This document shows, piece by piece, positions 45,379-56,480 of a stretch of 64,000 nucleotides of DNA. How positions within the stretch are numbered: the stretch's first letter is position 1; each line of letters begins with the position of its first letter. The notes below the pieces were generated by a model, which had not been told where the DNA came from, made no database searches, and saw only the letters and a list, made by a program, of their open reading frames with translations. Source of the stretch: Proteles cristata cristata (lineage: Eukaryota; Chordata; Mammalia; Carnivora; Hyaenidae); NCBI GenBank assembly GCA_017311185.1, contig JAESUZ010001754.1, positions 310,001 to 374,000 of the forward strand, in the 5' to 3' direction. The position numbers and the translations under genes are program-made.

Positions 45379-46569
45379 ATGTATATATATTCACAGGAAA
45401 AAACACAAAGAATTTGCAGTAGTTCCTTAAAATGTTATCAATGTGTATTTCTGGGTGAACTGGTTTTTTTTAAAAAATATTTTTCTGTATTACTGAAGTG
45501 TTTATAAGGGGCAGTCAAAGAATAACATGCTATTTTTAAAAAAGGATAGATGTTTGGGGACAAGATGTTTTTGAAATCCGCAGTGACTGGTATGCGCAGA
45601 GACAAAGTAAAGCAGGGTATTAAGCAATTTCCTGTTGACCTTAATCAACATTCTAGCCTGGATGGATGTTGGAGAAAAAGGTGGGAGTAACTGGCTGAGG
45701 GAATGTTCGTTTGAGTTTCTGAAATATTCATTTGCTGCAAATCCTCTACTCTGCACCATCTCCAATGGAAATGCCCATTAAAATGAGCAAGAGAAAGAGT
45801 TTCTCTGTTGGAGCCCCGAAAGTCCTCATTTAGAGTTAGGGTTCTGCTTTCCCAGTGAACACGGGTGGTTTTTACCCGTGGACAGTCTGCCAGAAATCAA
45901 ACAAAAGGATCAGGTAGGAGAAAATAGTCTGTAATTTTGGCTCTATGGATGTATGTCATGTAGTAAATTTCCTCAGCTCGGTGTGTGTTTCTGGTACGAA
46001 ACTGTCAAAAACTCCCACGATAGCTCCCACTGTTTGGGGCCACCGGCAGGGACACTATGAGCCCAGAGATCCCTCCTGGGTGGCGCTAACAAGCTTCTCC
46101 AGCCTCCCATTGCTCTGTCCTTTCCAAATGAGTGGTAAAGACGACAATAAATATCAAGAATCCTTAAATCTCAGGGGAGAGTGGAGAGGTGAAGGGAGGT
46201 CTATTTTATGGCACACCTTCAATAAAAAAGATTTACAGGGAAGTCATTTTCTCTTCTTTCTAGGTGTTAGATTGAGAGGGTCCAGTAAACTAAACCCCAG
46301 AGAGAGCTTGGTATAAATAAAAAAATCCGACAACTGTCAAAACAAATAGCAACCAATCAGAAATACAACGCTGAGGGAAGCGCCAGTTCCCAAATAATTT
46401 AGAGAAGTGTTAGCCTGTTACAGCAAGAGTAAAGACTTAAAGGGACCTTGGGAGGCAATTTGGGAAGCCTCCTGAATCTCAGACTTGGAGATCTGATTGA
46501 GAGAAATGGGTAATACAGGTCTAGTTTTATCTCTAAGGAATAATCAAAGCCCTAACTATCAGTGAAGAA
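45379..46569. other. unique intronic sequence
   Basis: More than a kilobase with no recognised repeat and no supported exon. Confidence 0.45.
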
Positions 46570-46760
46570 TACAGTCTTTCATTTGTTCACCTGTCAGTCA
46601 CTGAGTGCCTTCACTGGACGGCTGTGAGCTGGGTGATGGACATGCAGAGTGAAAGGACACAGACCTGTCCCCTTGGACCCCAGAACATGGTGGGGGGAGG
46701 AACCATAGCTATTATGCAGGGTGTCCTATACAGGGATAGGGGTAAATGCTGGCTGTTATT
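46570..46760 (-). repeat. L2 LINE 3' fragment
   Basis: 'catttgttcacctgtcagtcactgagtgccttcactgg' and 'cacagacctgtccccttggacccca'. Confidence 0.5.
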
Positions 46761-46780
46761 GTGGGAGATAGAGGAGAAGC

Positions 46781-46783
<3 letters not shown>

Positions 46784-46819
<36 letters not shown>

Positions 46820-46839
46820 CATGCGCATGTGTGCATGCT
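46784..46839. repeat. (TG)n / (CG) alternating microsatellite
   Basis: About 14 TG units, then GCGCGCACATGCGCATGTGTGCATG, all alternating purine/pyrimidine. Confidence 0.9.
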
Positions 46840-47950
46840 GGTGATTGGCACAGATGAATTTGAAGGATACAAAAAGTTAGGCAGGTAAAGGGAGCCAGGA
46901 TATAAATACATAAGCCAGAAAGATACAATAGTCATTTGTTCATTCATTCATTTGACACATATTGAGCTCCTACTATGTTCCAGGCACTTTCCCAAGAACT
47001 GAGTGAACAAGATAGACAATGTCCTTGCCTTCAGAGAGCTTATAATCTAGGCAATGAACAGGTAAGCAAACAAATCCAAAAAGAAGAGGCTTTCAAAGAG
47101 TAACGTGTGAAAAATATAAGAAAGTGTAATGTTATCTGAGGATGTGGTGGGCCTGAAGATGGCCAAGGACCATCTCAGAGAGATTACCTTCCATGCTGTG
47201 CCCTGAGTCAACAGTCCAGAGCTCCCGGGAAGGACATTCAAGGAGGTGGGAATGGCAAGTGTAAAGGTTAGAGCTTGGTGTCTTAAAGGATCAGAAGAAA
47301 GGGCACTGAGTGAGGGGGACATTGGAAGGGGTATTGTGGTCAGAGAGGTAAGTAGGGGCCAGATCATGTAGTGCCTGTGGGCACTCGTGAGGACTTTAAG
47401 AATTGTTTGTAAAGGGTGCGAGTGGGTAGGTAGACCAGTTGGTCAGCTATGGTGATAGACCTTGGTGGGAAGCCATGGTGGCCTGGGTGGAGGTGGTGGT
47501 TGTGAGCTTGGTCAGAAGATGACAGTTGGGATTATGTTCCGGAGGTAGAAGCAACCGTTTCTATGGAAGGATTAGAAGTGAGTGGAGAAGGAAAGAGGAA
47601 TAAAGGATACCTTCTGGGATGCTTTTGCCTGAACAGCAGGTAGATGGTGGCCATTTACAGAGGTGGGGGAGAGAACGTTTGTTTGTTTTGTTTGAAGTGG
47701 GGAATAGCAAGCATGGCATAAACCCACATTCATAGACATGACAGGAAGGGCAGGCAGAGGTCTTGAAGGATCCCGTTAGCCCCATGAGAGCACCACTTGC
47801 AATACTGAAGCTTCAGGCAGTCAATGGAGACTTTCACAATGGGAAGTAACATTGTCTGGTTTCATCTTTTGAGAGATGAGCTTCCAGTGTAGGTGTTTGC
47901 TTGGAAGGAGGTGGCAGGAAGCAGCAATTAGTCAAGATGCTGGGGTAATG

Positions 47951-49565
47951 GACCTCAAGCTATATTACAAAGCTGTAATCATCAAGAAAGTATGGTATGG
48001 CACAAAAGCAGACACTCAGATCAACAGAACAGAATAGAGAACCCAGAACTGGACCCACAAACGTGTGGCCAACTAATCTTTGACAAAGCAGGAAGGAATA
48101 TCCAATGAAATAGAGACAGTCTCTTCAGCAAGTGGTGCTGGGAGAACTGGACAACAACATGCATAAGAAAGAACCTGGAGCACTTTCTTACACCACACAC
48201 AAAAATAAACTCAAAATGGATGAAAGACCTAAATGTAAGAGAGGAAGCCAACAAAATCCCAGAGGAGAAAGCAGGCAAAAATCTCTTTGAACTCGGCTGC
48301 AGCAGCTTCTTACTCAACACCTCTCCAGAGGCAAGGGAAACAAAAGCAAAAATGAACTATTGGGACCTCATCAAAATAAAAAGCTTCTTCCCAGAGAAGG
48401 AAAAAGTCAACAAAACTAAAAGGAACCGACGGAATGGGAGAGATATTTGTAAATGATATATTAGATAAAGGGTTAGCATCCAAAATCTATAAAGAACTTA
48501 TCAAACTCAGTGCCCCCAAAACAAATAATTCAGTGAAGAAATGGGTAAATGACATGAATAGACACTTCTCCAAAGACATCCAGATGGCTAACAGACACAT
48601 GAAAAAATGCTCAACATCACTCATCAGGGAAATACAAATCAAAACCACATTGAGATACAACCTCACACCCGTCAGAATGGCTAACATTAACAACTCAGGC
48701 AACAACAGATGTTGGCGAAGATGTAGAGAAAGAGGATCTCTTTTGCATTGCCGGTGGGAATGCAAACTGGTGCAAGCCCTCTGGAAAACAGTATGGAGTT
48801 TCCAGCAATTGCACTACTAGGTATTTATCCAAGGGATATGGGTGTGCTGTTTCAAAGGGGCACGTGCACCCCAATGTTTATAGCAGCGCTATCAACATTA
48901 GCCAAAGTATGGGAAGAGCCCAAATGTCTTTCAACGAATGAATGGATAAAGAAGATGTGGTGTATATATATACAATGGAGTATTACTCAGCAATCAAAAA
49001 GAATGATATCTTGCCACTTGCAACTACGTGGATGGAACTGGAGGGTATTATGCTAAGCGAAATTAGTTAGAGAAAGACAAATATCATATGACCTCACTCA
49101 TAAGGACTTTAAGATACAAAACAGATGAGCATAACGGAAGGGAAGCAAAGATATATAAAGACAGGGGGGAGGGGTGAAACAAAAAAGACTTAAATATGGA
49201 GAACAGAGGGTTATGGGAGGGGGATGGGCTAAATGGGTAGAGGGCATTAAGGGATCTATTCTTTTTTTTTTTATGTTTTTTTTAATTTATTTCTAGGAGA
49301 GAGAGAGAGAGAGACAGCATGAGCAGGAGAGGGTCAGAGACAGAGGGAGTCACAGACTGAAACAGGCTCCAGGCTCTGAGCTGGCAGTCAGCACAGAGCC
49401 CGACGCGGGGCTCGAACCCACGAACCGCGAGATCATGACCTAAGCAAAAGTCGGACGCTTAACCGACTAAGCCACCCAGGCGCCCCAAGGGATCTATTCT
49501 TGAAATCATTGTTGCACTATGTGCTAACTAACTTGGATGTGAATTTTTAAAAATGAACTATAAAA
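47951..49565 (+). mobile_element. carnivore LINE-1, 5'-truncated, holding a SINE
   Basis: The 3' part of ORF2 (reverse transcriptase C-terminal region) plus 3' UTR. It begins 'ctcaagctatattacaaagctgtaat'. The coding text is broken into several frames: open pieces at 48434-48820 and 48748-49056 lie in different frames, so it is dead. A likely 17-bp duplication with three mismatches flanks it (AAGATGCTGGGGTAATG at 47934-47950, AAGATGCTCTTGTAATG at 49566-49582). Confidence 0.9.
49263..49486 (-). mobile_element. young carnivore SINE, subtype A, inside L1
   Basis: Perfect 14-bp duplication AAGGGATCTATTCT at 49249-49262 and 49487-49500, within the L1 3' UTR. Confidence 0.95.
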
Positions 49566-49760
49566 AAGATGCTCTTGTAATGATGCAGGTAGAGCTGGTG
49601 GTAGCTGAAGTAAGAGAAGGTGAGAAGTAGATTCTTGAGCTATTCAATAGGTAGAAGATGCAGGACACAGTGACTCAGTAGATGTGCAAGATGAGATAGA
49701 TTTTATGGGTTCTACGAAGTTCATGGATGCTTTCTCTTCACTCCAATGCAGCATAGAGCA

Positions 49761-51090
49761 TGGGGAGGGTTGAGGAGGGGAGGAGTTAAGTTATAGACTC
49801 ATAGATGTGTGTTATAGTTATAGGTGTGTCTTATAGTTAAGTTACAGACTCGCAGATGTGTACTGCTTCCCTAGTAGTCATTTGGTTCCTCCTTCTTCCC
49901 TGCCCTTCCTTCCCCGCTGTTCTGTCTTTCAAGGGGAGCTGACCCTGCCCCCATCTCCAAGGGTGGCTCCCATGTCTACGCAGGTAACTCACCCCAGGCC
50001 AGTGCTTAGTATGAGAATGGACATGTGACTCACTTGGGCCAATGGGACGGGAGGAGAGGTTTCCGAGGGCTTCTGGGAAAGCAGCTTCATTGCTTTTACC
50101 TGAGAGTGTCTGGATGCAGCCCTGTCTAGTCCCCTGGTGCTGTCCTGTGCGGATGTGCAGCCCCAAATCGCTGCAGCTGTCTGGCCACCACTCTGAGGAT
50201 ACTGAGACCCAAGTGGACAGGCTAGAGCCGCCCAGTTATGTGAGGAAGCTGTTAACATGTTGTACAGCCCGTTTGCATTTCCCTTACTGGCAGCTCGGAG
50301 CATCCGGACAGATACATCCGGATACAGATGGCCAGTGGGACATCGGGAGGAGATTTCCAGCAGGCACGTGGGCTTTCCGTGTGGGCCTGAAGCTCAGGTT
50401 AGAGTCTGAGGCAGAAAAAGAACTCTAGCTCACACTCCTGAGAGCTGGTGTTAATAGGATTGTTTTCCTATTCAAATAAGAGGTAAAAAAAATTTTTTTT
50501 TTTAACGGGGAGAGAAGTGGCATAGTGGAAGGAAGAACTTCCTTGAAGAGTGCTCTGTGGTGTCGTAGTGTAGGGGTGTGGTAGTGTAGGGGTGTGGTAA
50601 TGTAGGGGTGTGGTAGTGTAGGGTGGATTATGGAGCCTCTTTAATTAAAGATCTAAAGGAGAGATGCTAATCATTAGAATGATTCAGACACTGTTCAGAG
50701 AGAAGCTGAATGACCTATTTTCTGAGATCTTTTAAAAGCGGAAATTCGTTTTGTGTTGGTTACCCCAGATGACCTCTAAGAGATGGAGACAAGCCCTGAG
50801 GAAGGAAGATGGGGGCTTTGGGGTCTGGCACCCAGGAAGGCCAAGTCCAGATTTCACACCTATGAGCTGACTTCTCTCCCTGAGCCTCTTTGTGAAGCAC
50901 AGAAAACCTGTCCCCTCCCTCCCCCAAGGTGGTCCTGTGAATTAAATAGGAAGCTCCTATAAAGAGCGTGTACTATGCCTGGAAAATAGGAGCATAGGGG
51001 GGAAGGGGTAGAGGGAGGAGGGGGAGGTCCCCCTTCTTTCCCATTCTCTCTATGTCTCCCATAAGGGTTTGTAAAAAAGTATTCTAACTT
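49761..51090. other. mainly unique intronic sequence with two tandem repeats
   Basis: Includes a diverged 51-bp-period duplication (49784-49861) and a 16-bp minisatellite (50561-50624). 49990-50430 may be an old repeat I cannot name. Confidence 0.4.
50561..50624. repeat. 16-bp minisatellite, 4 units
   Basis: Units TGTCGTAGTGTAGGGG, TGTGGTAGTGTAGGGG, TGTGGTAATGTAGGGG and TGTGGTAGTGTAGGGT are directly adjacent. Confidence 0.95.
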
Positions 51091-51115
51091 TTGAAAATGT
51101 TTATTTATTTACTTG

Positions 51116-51147
<32 letters not shown>

Positions 51148-51319
51148 AGAGAGGGCGCCTGCATAAATGGGGGAGTGACAGAGAGAAAGAATCCCAAGCA
51201 TGCTCCAAGATGTCAGCACAGAGCCCGTCAGAGGGCTCAAACTCACGGAATCGTGAGACCATGACCTGAGCTGAAACCAAGAGTTGGTCACTTAGCCGAC
51301 TGAGCCACCCAGGCGCCCC
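51091..51319 (-). mobile_element. carnivore SINE, subtype B
   Basis: 'aatgtttatttatttacttgggagaga' to 'gagccacccaggcgccccg'. No clear duplication. GA microsatellite embedded. Confidence 0.88.
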
Positions 51320-52360
51320 GCTCCCATCAGGAGCATCCTCAACTCCAGCATCCTAACGGACATGGTTACCAATGAGCTCTCCTTGTCAGATCTGACACTT
51401 AGTTCTCTGTTCTCATCTTCCTCCACCAATCAGTGGGCATTTAAAAAAAATTTTTTTTCTTACAGTTTATTTTTTGAGACAGAAACAGAGCGTGAACGGG
51501 GGAGGGGCAGAGAGGGAGGGAGGCACAGAATCCGAAACAGGCTCCAGGCTCTGAGCTGCCAGCACAGAACCTGACGCGGGGCTCAAACCCGCGAACCCCA
51601 AGATCATGACCTGAGCTGAAGTCGGACGCTTAACCAACCAAGCCACCCAGGTGCCCCCCAATCAGTGAGCACTTGAACTGGCCCATCACTCTCCTTGAAT
51701 TTCCTCACTTGCCTGTGGCATCCCGGAGTCCAAGTTGGGTCGTTTTCCTACCCCTCTGGCTACCTCTTTGTCTCTACTGGCTTCTCCTCATCTTCTAGAC
51801 CCTAGAAGGTCGAGTGCCCTGGGACTCGATCCTCAAGCTCGCTTCTCTAGTGCCTCACCCCTCAAGTGCCCCCAACTCAACCCAAGCAGAAAGCCCAATG
51901 CCCTTACCATGGGCCATCGGGTTCTGCCAGCCTGCACCCCCCAGTCTCCTCTGCTGCCTCCTGCCATTGTCCCCCAGCTCACCGGAACTCTTTGCTGTTT
52001 CAGGAAAATGCCATGCACACTGTCTGTTCAAGCCTGCTCACTTAACTGACTCCTCTAGCAGGCATCTCTGTACTTCACTTCTCTCAGGTCCTTGTCCCAA
52101 TGTCACTGTTTCGGAGAAACTGTCCCCAGCAGCCTGAATATAACCTACTGTCAGGCTTCATGCTCTCCCCTGCACCTGCTGTCTCAGAGCTCAGCACTGC
52201 TCAATGCATTATATATTTATTCGTATATCTCCGCCATTAGAATGTCACCTCCATGAGGTCAGGGATCTTGTTTTCTGCACAGAATCTCCAGCGTCTGAAG
52301 CGGTGTTTGGCGCAACATGGGCACTCAGTAAATCTTTGTTGAGTGAACGCGTTCATTGAG
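51320..52360 (+). repeat. L2 LINE, long 3' region split by a SINE
   Basis: 'atcactctccttgaatttcctc', 'gctgtttcaggaaaatgccatgcac', 'tctccgccattagaatgtcacctccatgaggtcagggatcttgttttctgcac', ending 'gggcactcagtaaatctttgttgagtgaacg'. Confidence 0.75.
51443..51657 (-). mobile_element. carnivore SINE, subtype B, inside L2
   Basis: Flanked by CCAATCAGTGGGCATTT (51426-51442) and CCAATCAGTGAGCACTT (51658-51674), 15 of 17 identical. Confidence 0.92.
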
Positions 52361-53024
52361 AGTTATTGCGATTGTTATCACTAATGTCGTATTTCCCCAA
52401 GTTTAAGATTCTACGGCATATGCGTGCACAGAGGGAGTGCCAGTGACCTCCTGAGATCCCTCTTGGTTTTCCAAGTCCATTGGATGCTCTGTAAATTGCT
52501 TATGTGGGAACAGATCCAAACAGAAGTACTGATGCTCAGGGGCCTCAGATCACCGCACTCCTGGTGTTCCTGAACTTCCTTAAAAGCTGTCCTGAGCGAT
52601 ATGGTTAGACAGGCATTTAGACATGTCTGTTTTGGAGGCAGTCTGACCTATGGTGGAAACGTCAGATGAAACAGAAACATTCTGACATTTTAAAAGCTTT
52701 AATTTACTCACGATAAAAGCCATAACATCTGAGTATGTCAAGTTTATAAGGCATATACTTCAGAACAGGAATGTGCCCACCTAATGTGAGGGCATGTCAG
52801 CGATTGATTGACTTGTTGAAGGAGGACACTGGGAGCATCTTTGGAAGAAACAGAAGATATATCTGCAAAATATATCTGGAACTCAGCTTTAGGGTGAAGC
52901 TGTCATGCTCGCTTGCAGTATGAGGTTAGGTTATAAGCGAAATCGAACAGTTGCCCAGGTGATTCAAGCAGGTGCATCTCAGAGGCCCCGGAAGGACAGC
53001 ACCCCCATGGCCGCTGTCGATCAG
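52361..53024. other. unique intronic sequence
   Basis: Nothing recognised. Confidence 0.4.
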
Positions 53025-53160
53025 TGGGGTGTAGTGGAGAAAGCATGGAATTTGGAGTTACATGGACTGGAGTATGTGCCCTAGCTCTACTGTGTGATGT
53101 CAGGAAAGTTACTTAACAGCTCTGGGCTTTGGTTTCTCCTGTCTCCTGGCAGAGACTACT
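53025..53160 (+). repeat. MIR SINE 5' half
   Basis: 'gtgtagtggagaaagcatggaatttggagttacatgg' then 'ctactgtgtgatgtcaggaaagttacttaacagctctgggc'. Confidence 0.75.
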
Positions 53161-53815
53161 ATGAACCACCCGATCTGTTTTCCCTGGAGCCCAGCGCTCA
53201 GCCTGACTGCATTTCTGAGCCTTCCTCGCAGTTGGTTATGAGCATGTGCCTGAGTTCTGGCCCAAGGAATGTGGTGAATGTCACGTGTCACTTCCAAGTG
53301 TAGCCCATAAGAACCTCTTGAGGGTTCTCCATCATGCTCTTTCCCCTTCTGGCCTGAGGCAGAGGAGCCTGGAAACTTCAGAAGCCATGCGCCAGGGACA
53401 GTGGAGCCACCAGCTCAGAAGGCATAGGTCCCTGCATTGGTGCCTCAAGGAGAGCTGCCTGCTTGGGACTTTGAGTGACTGAGAAACAAGTGTCAACGAG
53501 AAAGACAGTTCTGTGTGTCCCACCCCTGGGATCTGGGGGCTCAGTTGTTCTATCAGACACCACTGCCCTAATAAATGAGGATAAACATTTTTTTTTGGAG
53601 ACTTGAAATATATTTGGGGTTCGAAGCTCCCAGAACAGGTCCTGGTGTGCGACAAGGGGTTGGTACTGGTTCTTAGGATCCTCTCGCCTAGTTAATCTAT
53701 CGTGGTCATCCCACCCCAGCCCCGGGAGGGATATCAAGAAGTACAAAATATAGTCCCAGCTCTCGACTTCTAGGCACAGACAACGGGAGGAAACAGTAAC
53801 CCTCCACGATATATA
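53161..53815. other. unique intronic sequence
   Basis: Nothing recognised; a T9 run lies at about 53589. Confidence 0.4.
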
Positions 53816-54442
53816 CAGTAGCCTTCCCTTATGTGTGGTTTTGCTCTCTGGGGTTTCTGTGACCCGCTGTCAACCTCAGTCTGGATGCACGTGGACCATA
53901 TGTCAGGAGGTCAGTGATAGCCTAGCGCTGTGTCACATGCCTCCGTCCTTCACTGCGCTTCACCTCATCACGTAGGCAGTTTATCATCTCACATCATCAC
54001 AGAAAGAAGAAGGATGACTGTTGGACCATAAGATGTTTAGAGAGAGAGAGAGAGAGAGACCACATTCATGTAACTTGTTCTTATATATATTATAGATTGC
54101 TATAACTGTTCTATAATATATTTCATTATTAGTTAGTGTTGTTAATCTCTTACGGTGCCTGATTTATTTATTTACTTTTTTAAAAAAGTTTTTATTTATT
54201 TATTTATTTTGAGCAATCTCTACGCCCAGCGTGGGGCTCGAGTTCACAACCCCAAGATCAAGGGTCGCACGTTCTGCTGACTGAGCAAGCCAGGCGCCCC
54301 TTACTGTGCCCAATTTATAAGTTAAACTTTATCATAGGTATGTAGGGACAGGAAAAGACACAGCATATAGAGGGTTCTGTGTCTGTGGGTTCAGGCATCC
54401 ACTGGGGGTCTTGGAATGTTCGCACAGGTAAGGAGGATGACG
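53816..54442. mobile_element. TcMar-Tigger nonautonomous transposon, split by a SINE
   Basis: The left inverted repeat starts CAGTAGCCTTCCCTTATG at 53816. The right end (GCACAGGTAAGGAGGATGACG, read in the 54420s to 54442) is its diverged complement. TA dinucleotides at 53814-53815 and 54443-54444 are the expected target duplication. The interior, 'cacctcatcacgtaggcagtttatcatctcacatcatcac' and 'ttaaactttatcataggtatgta', is typical of the family. No transposase frame. Confidence 0.82.
54168..54300 (-). mobile_element. short carnivore SINE of a different type
   Basis: About 130 bp. The + sense reads GGGGCGCCTGGCTTGCTC ... GTCAGCAGAACGTGCGACCC ... B box GTTGTGAACTCGAGCCCCA, then AAATAAATAAAT with no CT-rich part. 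Flanks TTACGGTGCCTGATTTAT (54150-54167) and TTACTGTGCCCAATTTAT (54301-54318), 14 of 18 identical, suggest an older insertion. Confidence 0.85.
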
Positions 54443-54829
54443 TAGATCCTTAAATACCAGACCTCTGAAGGACAAGAATGGAGTGTCTCTAGGATCACTG
54501 AATTCTGATTAGAATTCAGAGGAAGTTCCCTTTGGTTGGGCTAGTTAGGGAAAACTTAATAAATCAGCAGGTTTCAGAAGAGATTGGTTACATGGGCCAC
54601 AAGTCGTGGTCAACTAAAAAATTTGTTTCATTTTGGACACATGATACAGTCAGTCTCTCAACACATATTTGTTGCTAACCATGTTAGCAAGGTAGGCTGT
54701 TAGAAAAGTAACCTAGAATATGGAAAGACTATAAATTAGGACAAGGATGCTCATTACTGGGACATTTAAAATGTCAAATGATCAGAAGCGACCCAGATGT
54801 GCAATAGTGGGAACAAGCTTAGGCAGATC
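54443..54829. other. intronic sequence, no clear family
   Basis: A short L2-like piece may lie near 54650. 54730-54830 faintly resembles an old L1 end. Not assignable. Confidence 0.3.
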
Positions 54830-55253
54830 AGGGCGCATCCTGATGTACTCTGTCCCTGTGAAACTCCATCGTTTCTGACTGTGCGGGATGGCTCCTCCAT
54901 CTATGACTTTGGCCCTGACTGCTCCCAACTCCACTCCCATATCTCTAGCTGCCTAATGGGGTGTCTCTAATGTATCTCAGACTCAGTGTCCCCAGCCAAA
55001 GCTTAGGAGTCACACCCCATCCCCTGCCTCCGCCAGGCCCCCTCCACCCCTCTTGAGAATCAGGATTCTAGAAATCTCTTTTAAAGCCATCCTCTTCTCT
55101 TTATCTCCGCTGCTGCCCCTGGGCACCTGGACTGTGGCTCACCTGTCCTCCTACAAGCGGTCTCAGCTCCTCTCCAGTCTCTTCCACATCACCTCTGAGT
55201 GTTTTGCCCCAGCTGTTCCTCAACCTGAAACTCCTCAATGATTTCCCAGTGCT

Positions 55254-56480
55254 TCTATTTTTAAAGTTGATTTATTTATTTGGTGGGGGAGGGGCAGAGA
55301 GACTGAGAATCCCAAGCAGATCTGAGAATCTGCACTGTCAGTGCAGAGCCTGATGCGGGGCTCGAACTCAAGACCTGTGAGATCATGACCTGAGCTGAAA
55401 TCCAGAGTCAGTTGCTTAAAAAATGAACTATTGGGACCTCATCAAGATAAAAACCTTCTGCACTGTAAAGGAACCAATCAATAAAACTAAAAGGCAACCG
55501 ATGGAATGGGAAAAGATAGTTGCAAATGACATATTGGATAAGGTGCTAGTATCCAAAATCTATAAGGAACTCACCAAACTCCGCACCAAAAAACAAATAA
55601 TCCAGTGAAGAAATGGACAGAAGACATGAATAGACATTTTTCCAAAGAAGACATCCAGAAGACCACCAGACACATGAAATGATGCTCAACATCACTCATC
55701 ATCAGGGAAATATAAATCAAAACCACACTGAAATACCACCTCATGCTGGTCAGAGTGGCTAAAATGAACAAATCAGGAGACTCTAGATTCTGGTGAGGAT
55801 GTGCAGAAACGGGCACCCTCCTACACTGTTGGTGGGAATGTAAGCTGGTGCGGCCCCTCTGGAAAACAATATAGAGGTTCCTCAAAATGTTAAAAATAGA
55901 ACTCCCCTATCACCCAGCAATAGCACTCTAGGAATTTACCCAAGGGATACAGGAGTGCTGATGTATAGGGGCACATGTACCCCAGTGTTCATAGCAGCAC
56001 TCTCAACAATAGCCAAATCATGGAAAGAGCTTAAATGTCCATCAACTGATGAATGGATCAAGAAGATGTGGTTTGTATATACAATGGAATACTACTTGGC
56101 AATGAGAAAGAATGAAATCTGGCCATGTGTAGCAACATGGATGGAACTGGTCGGTATTATGCTGAGTGAAATAAGTCAGGCAGAAAAAGACAGATACCAT
56201 ATGTTTTCATTCATATGTAGAACAGGAGAAGCTTAACAAAAGACCATGGGGGAGGGGAAGGGGGGGAAGTTACAGAGAGTGAGGAAGGCAAACCATAAGA
56301 GGCTTTTAAATACTGAGAACAAACTAAGGGTTGATGGGCTGGGGGAGAGGGGAAAGTGGGTGATGGGCATGGAGGGAGGCACTTGTTGGGATGAGCACTG
56401 GGTGTTGTATGGAAGCCAATTTGACAATAAATTATATTTGAAAAAAGTCAATTGCTTAACTCACTACGCTACCCAGGTGC
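55254..56480 (-). mobile_element. carnivore SINE, split by an L1
   Basis: Left part 55254-55419 runs from the ATTTATTT tail to 'gagtcagttgcttaa'. The right part 56446-56480 gives 'cttaactcactacgctacccaggtgccc'. Together they make one minus-strand copy. Confidence 0.85.
55420..56445 (+). mobile_element. carnivore LINE-1, 5'-truncated (about 1.0 kb)
   Basis: End of ORF2 and 3' UTR, ending 'gagcactgggtgttgtatggaagccaatttgacaataaattatatttg' and an A-rich tail. A 14-bp duplication with one mismatch flanks it: AGTCAGTTGCTTAA at 55406-55419 and AGTCAATTGCTTAA at 56446-56459. Open pieces (55423-55608 and 55955-56236) are remnants in a broken frame, not a gene. Confidence 0.95.

Larger units (their letters stand above)
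46930..49760 (-). repeat. L2-type LINE, long antisense copy, split by L1 and SINE
   Basis: It starts with the reversed L2 3' tip, 'cattcattcatttgacacatattgagctcctactatgttccaggcac', and continues through 'taggggccagatcatgtagtgcc', 'gggaagccatggtggcc' and, after the inserted L1, 'gagctggtggtagctgaagtaagagaaggtgagaag'. The host text on the two sides of the L1 joins well. Confidence 0.6.

Noticed and set aside
48434..49056. Open frames with reverse-transcriptase-related text
   Set aside because: They are fragments of a dead, 5'-truncated L1 in two different frames, so they are annotated as part of the mobile element and not as genes.
55955..56236. 93-codon open frame resembling L1 ORF2 C-terminus
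   Set aside because: Remnant within a 1-kb truncated L1 inserted in a SINE; no complete ORF2.
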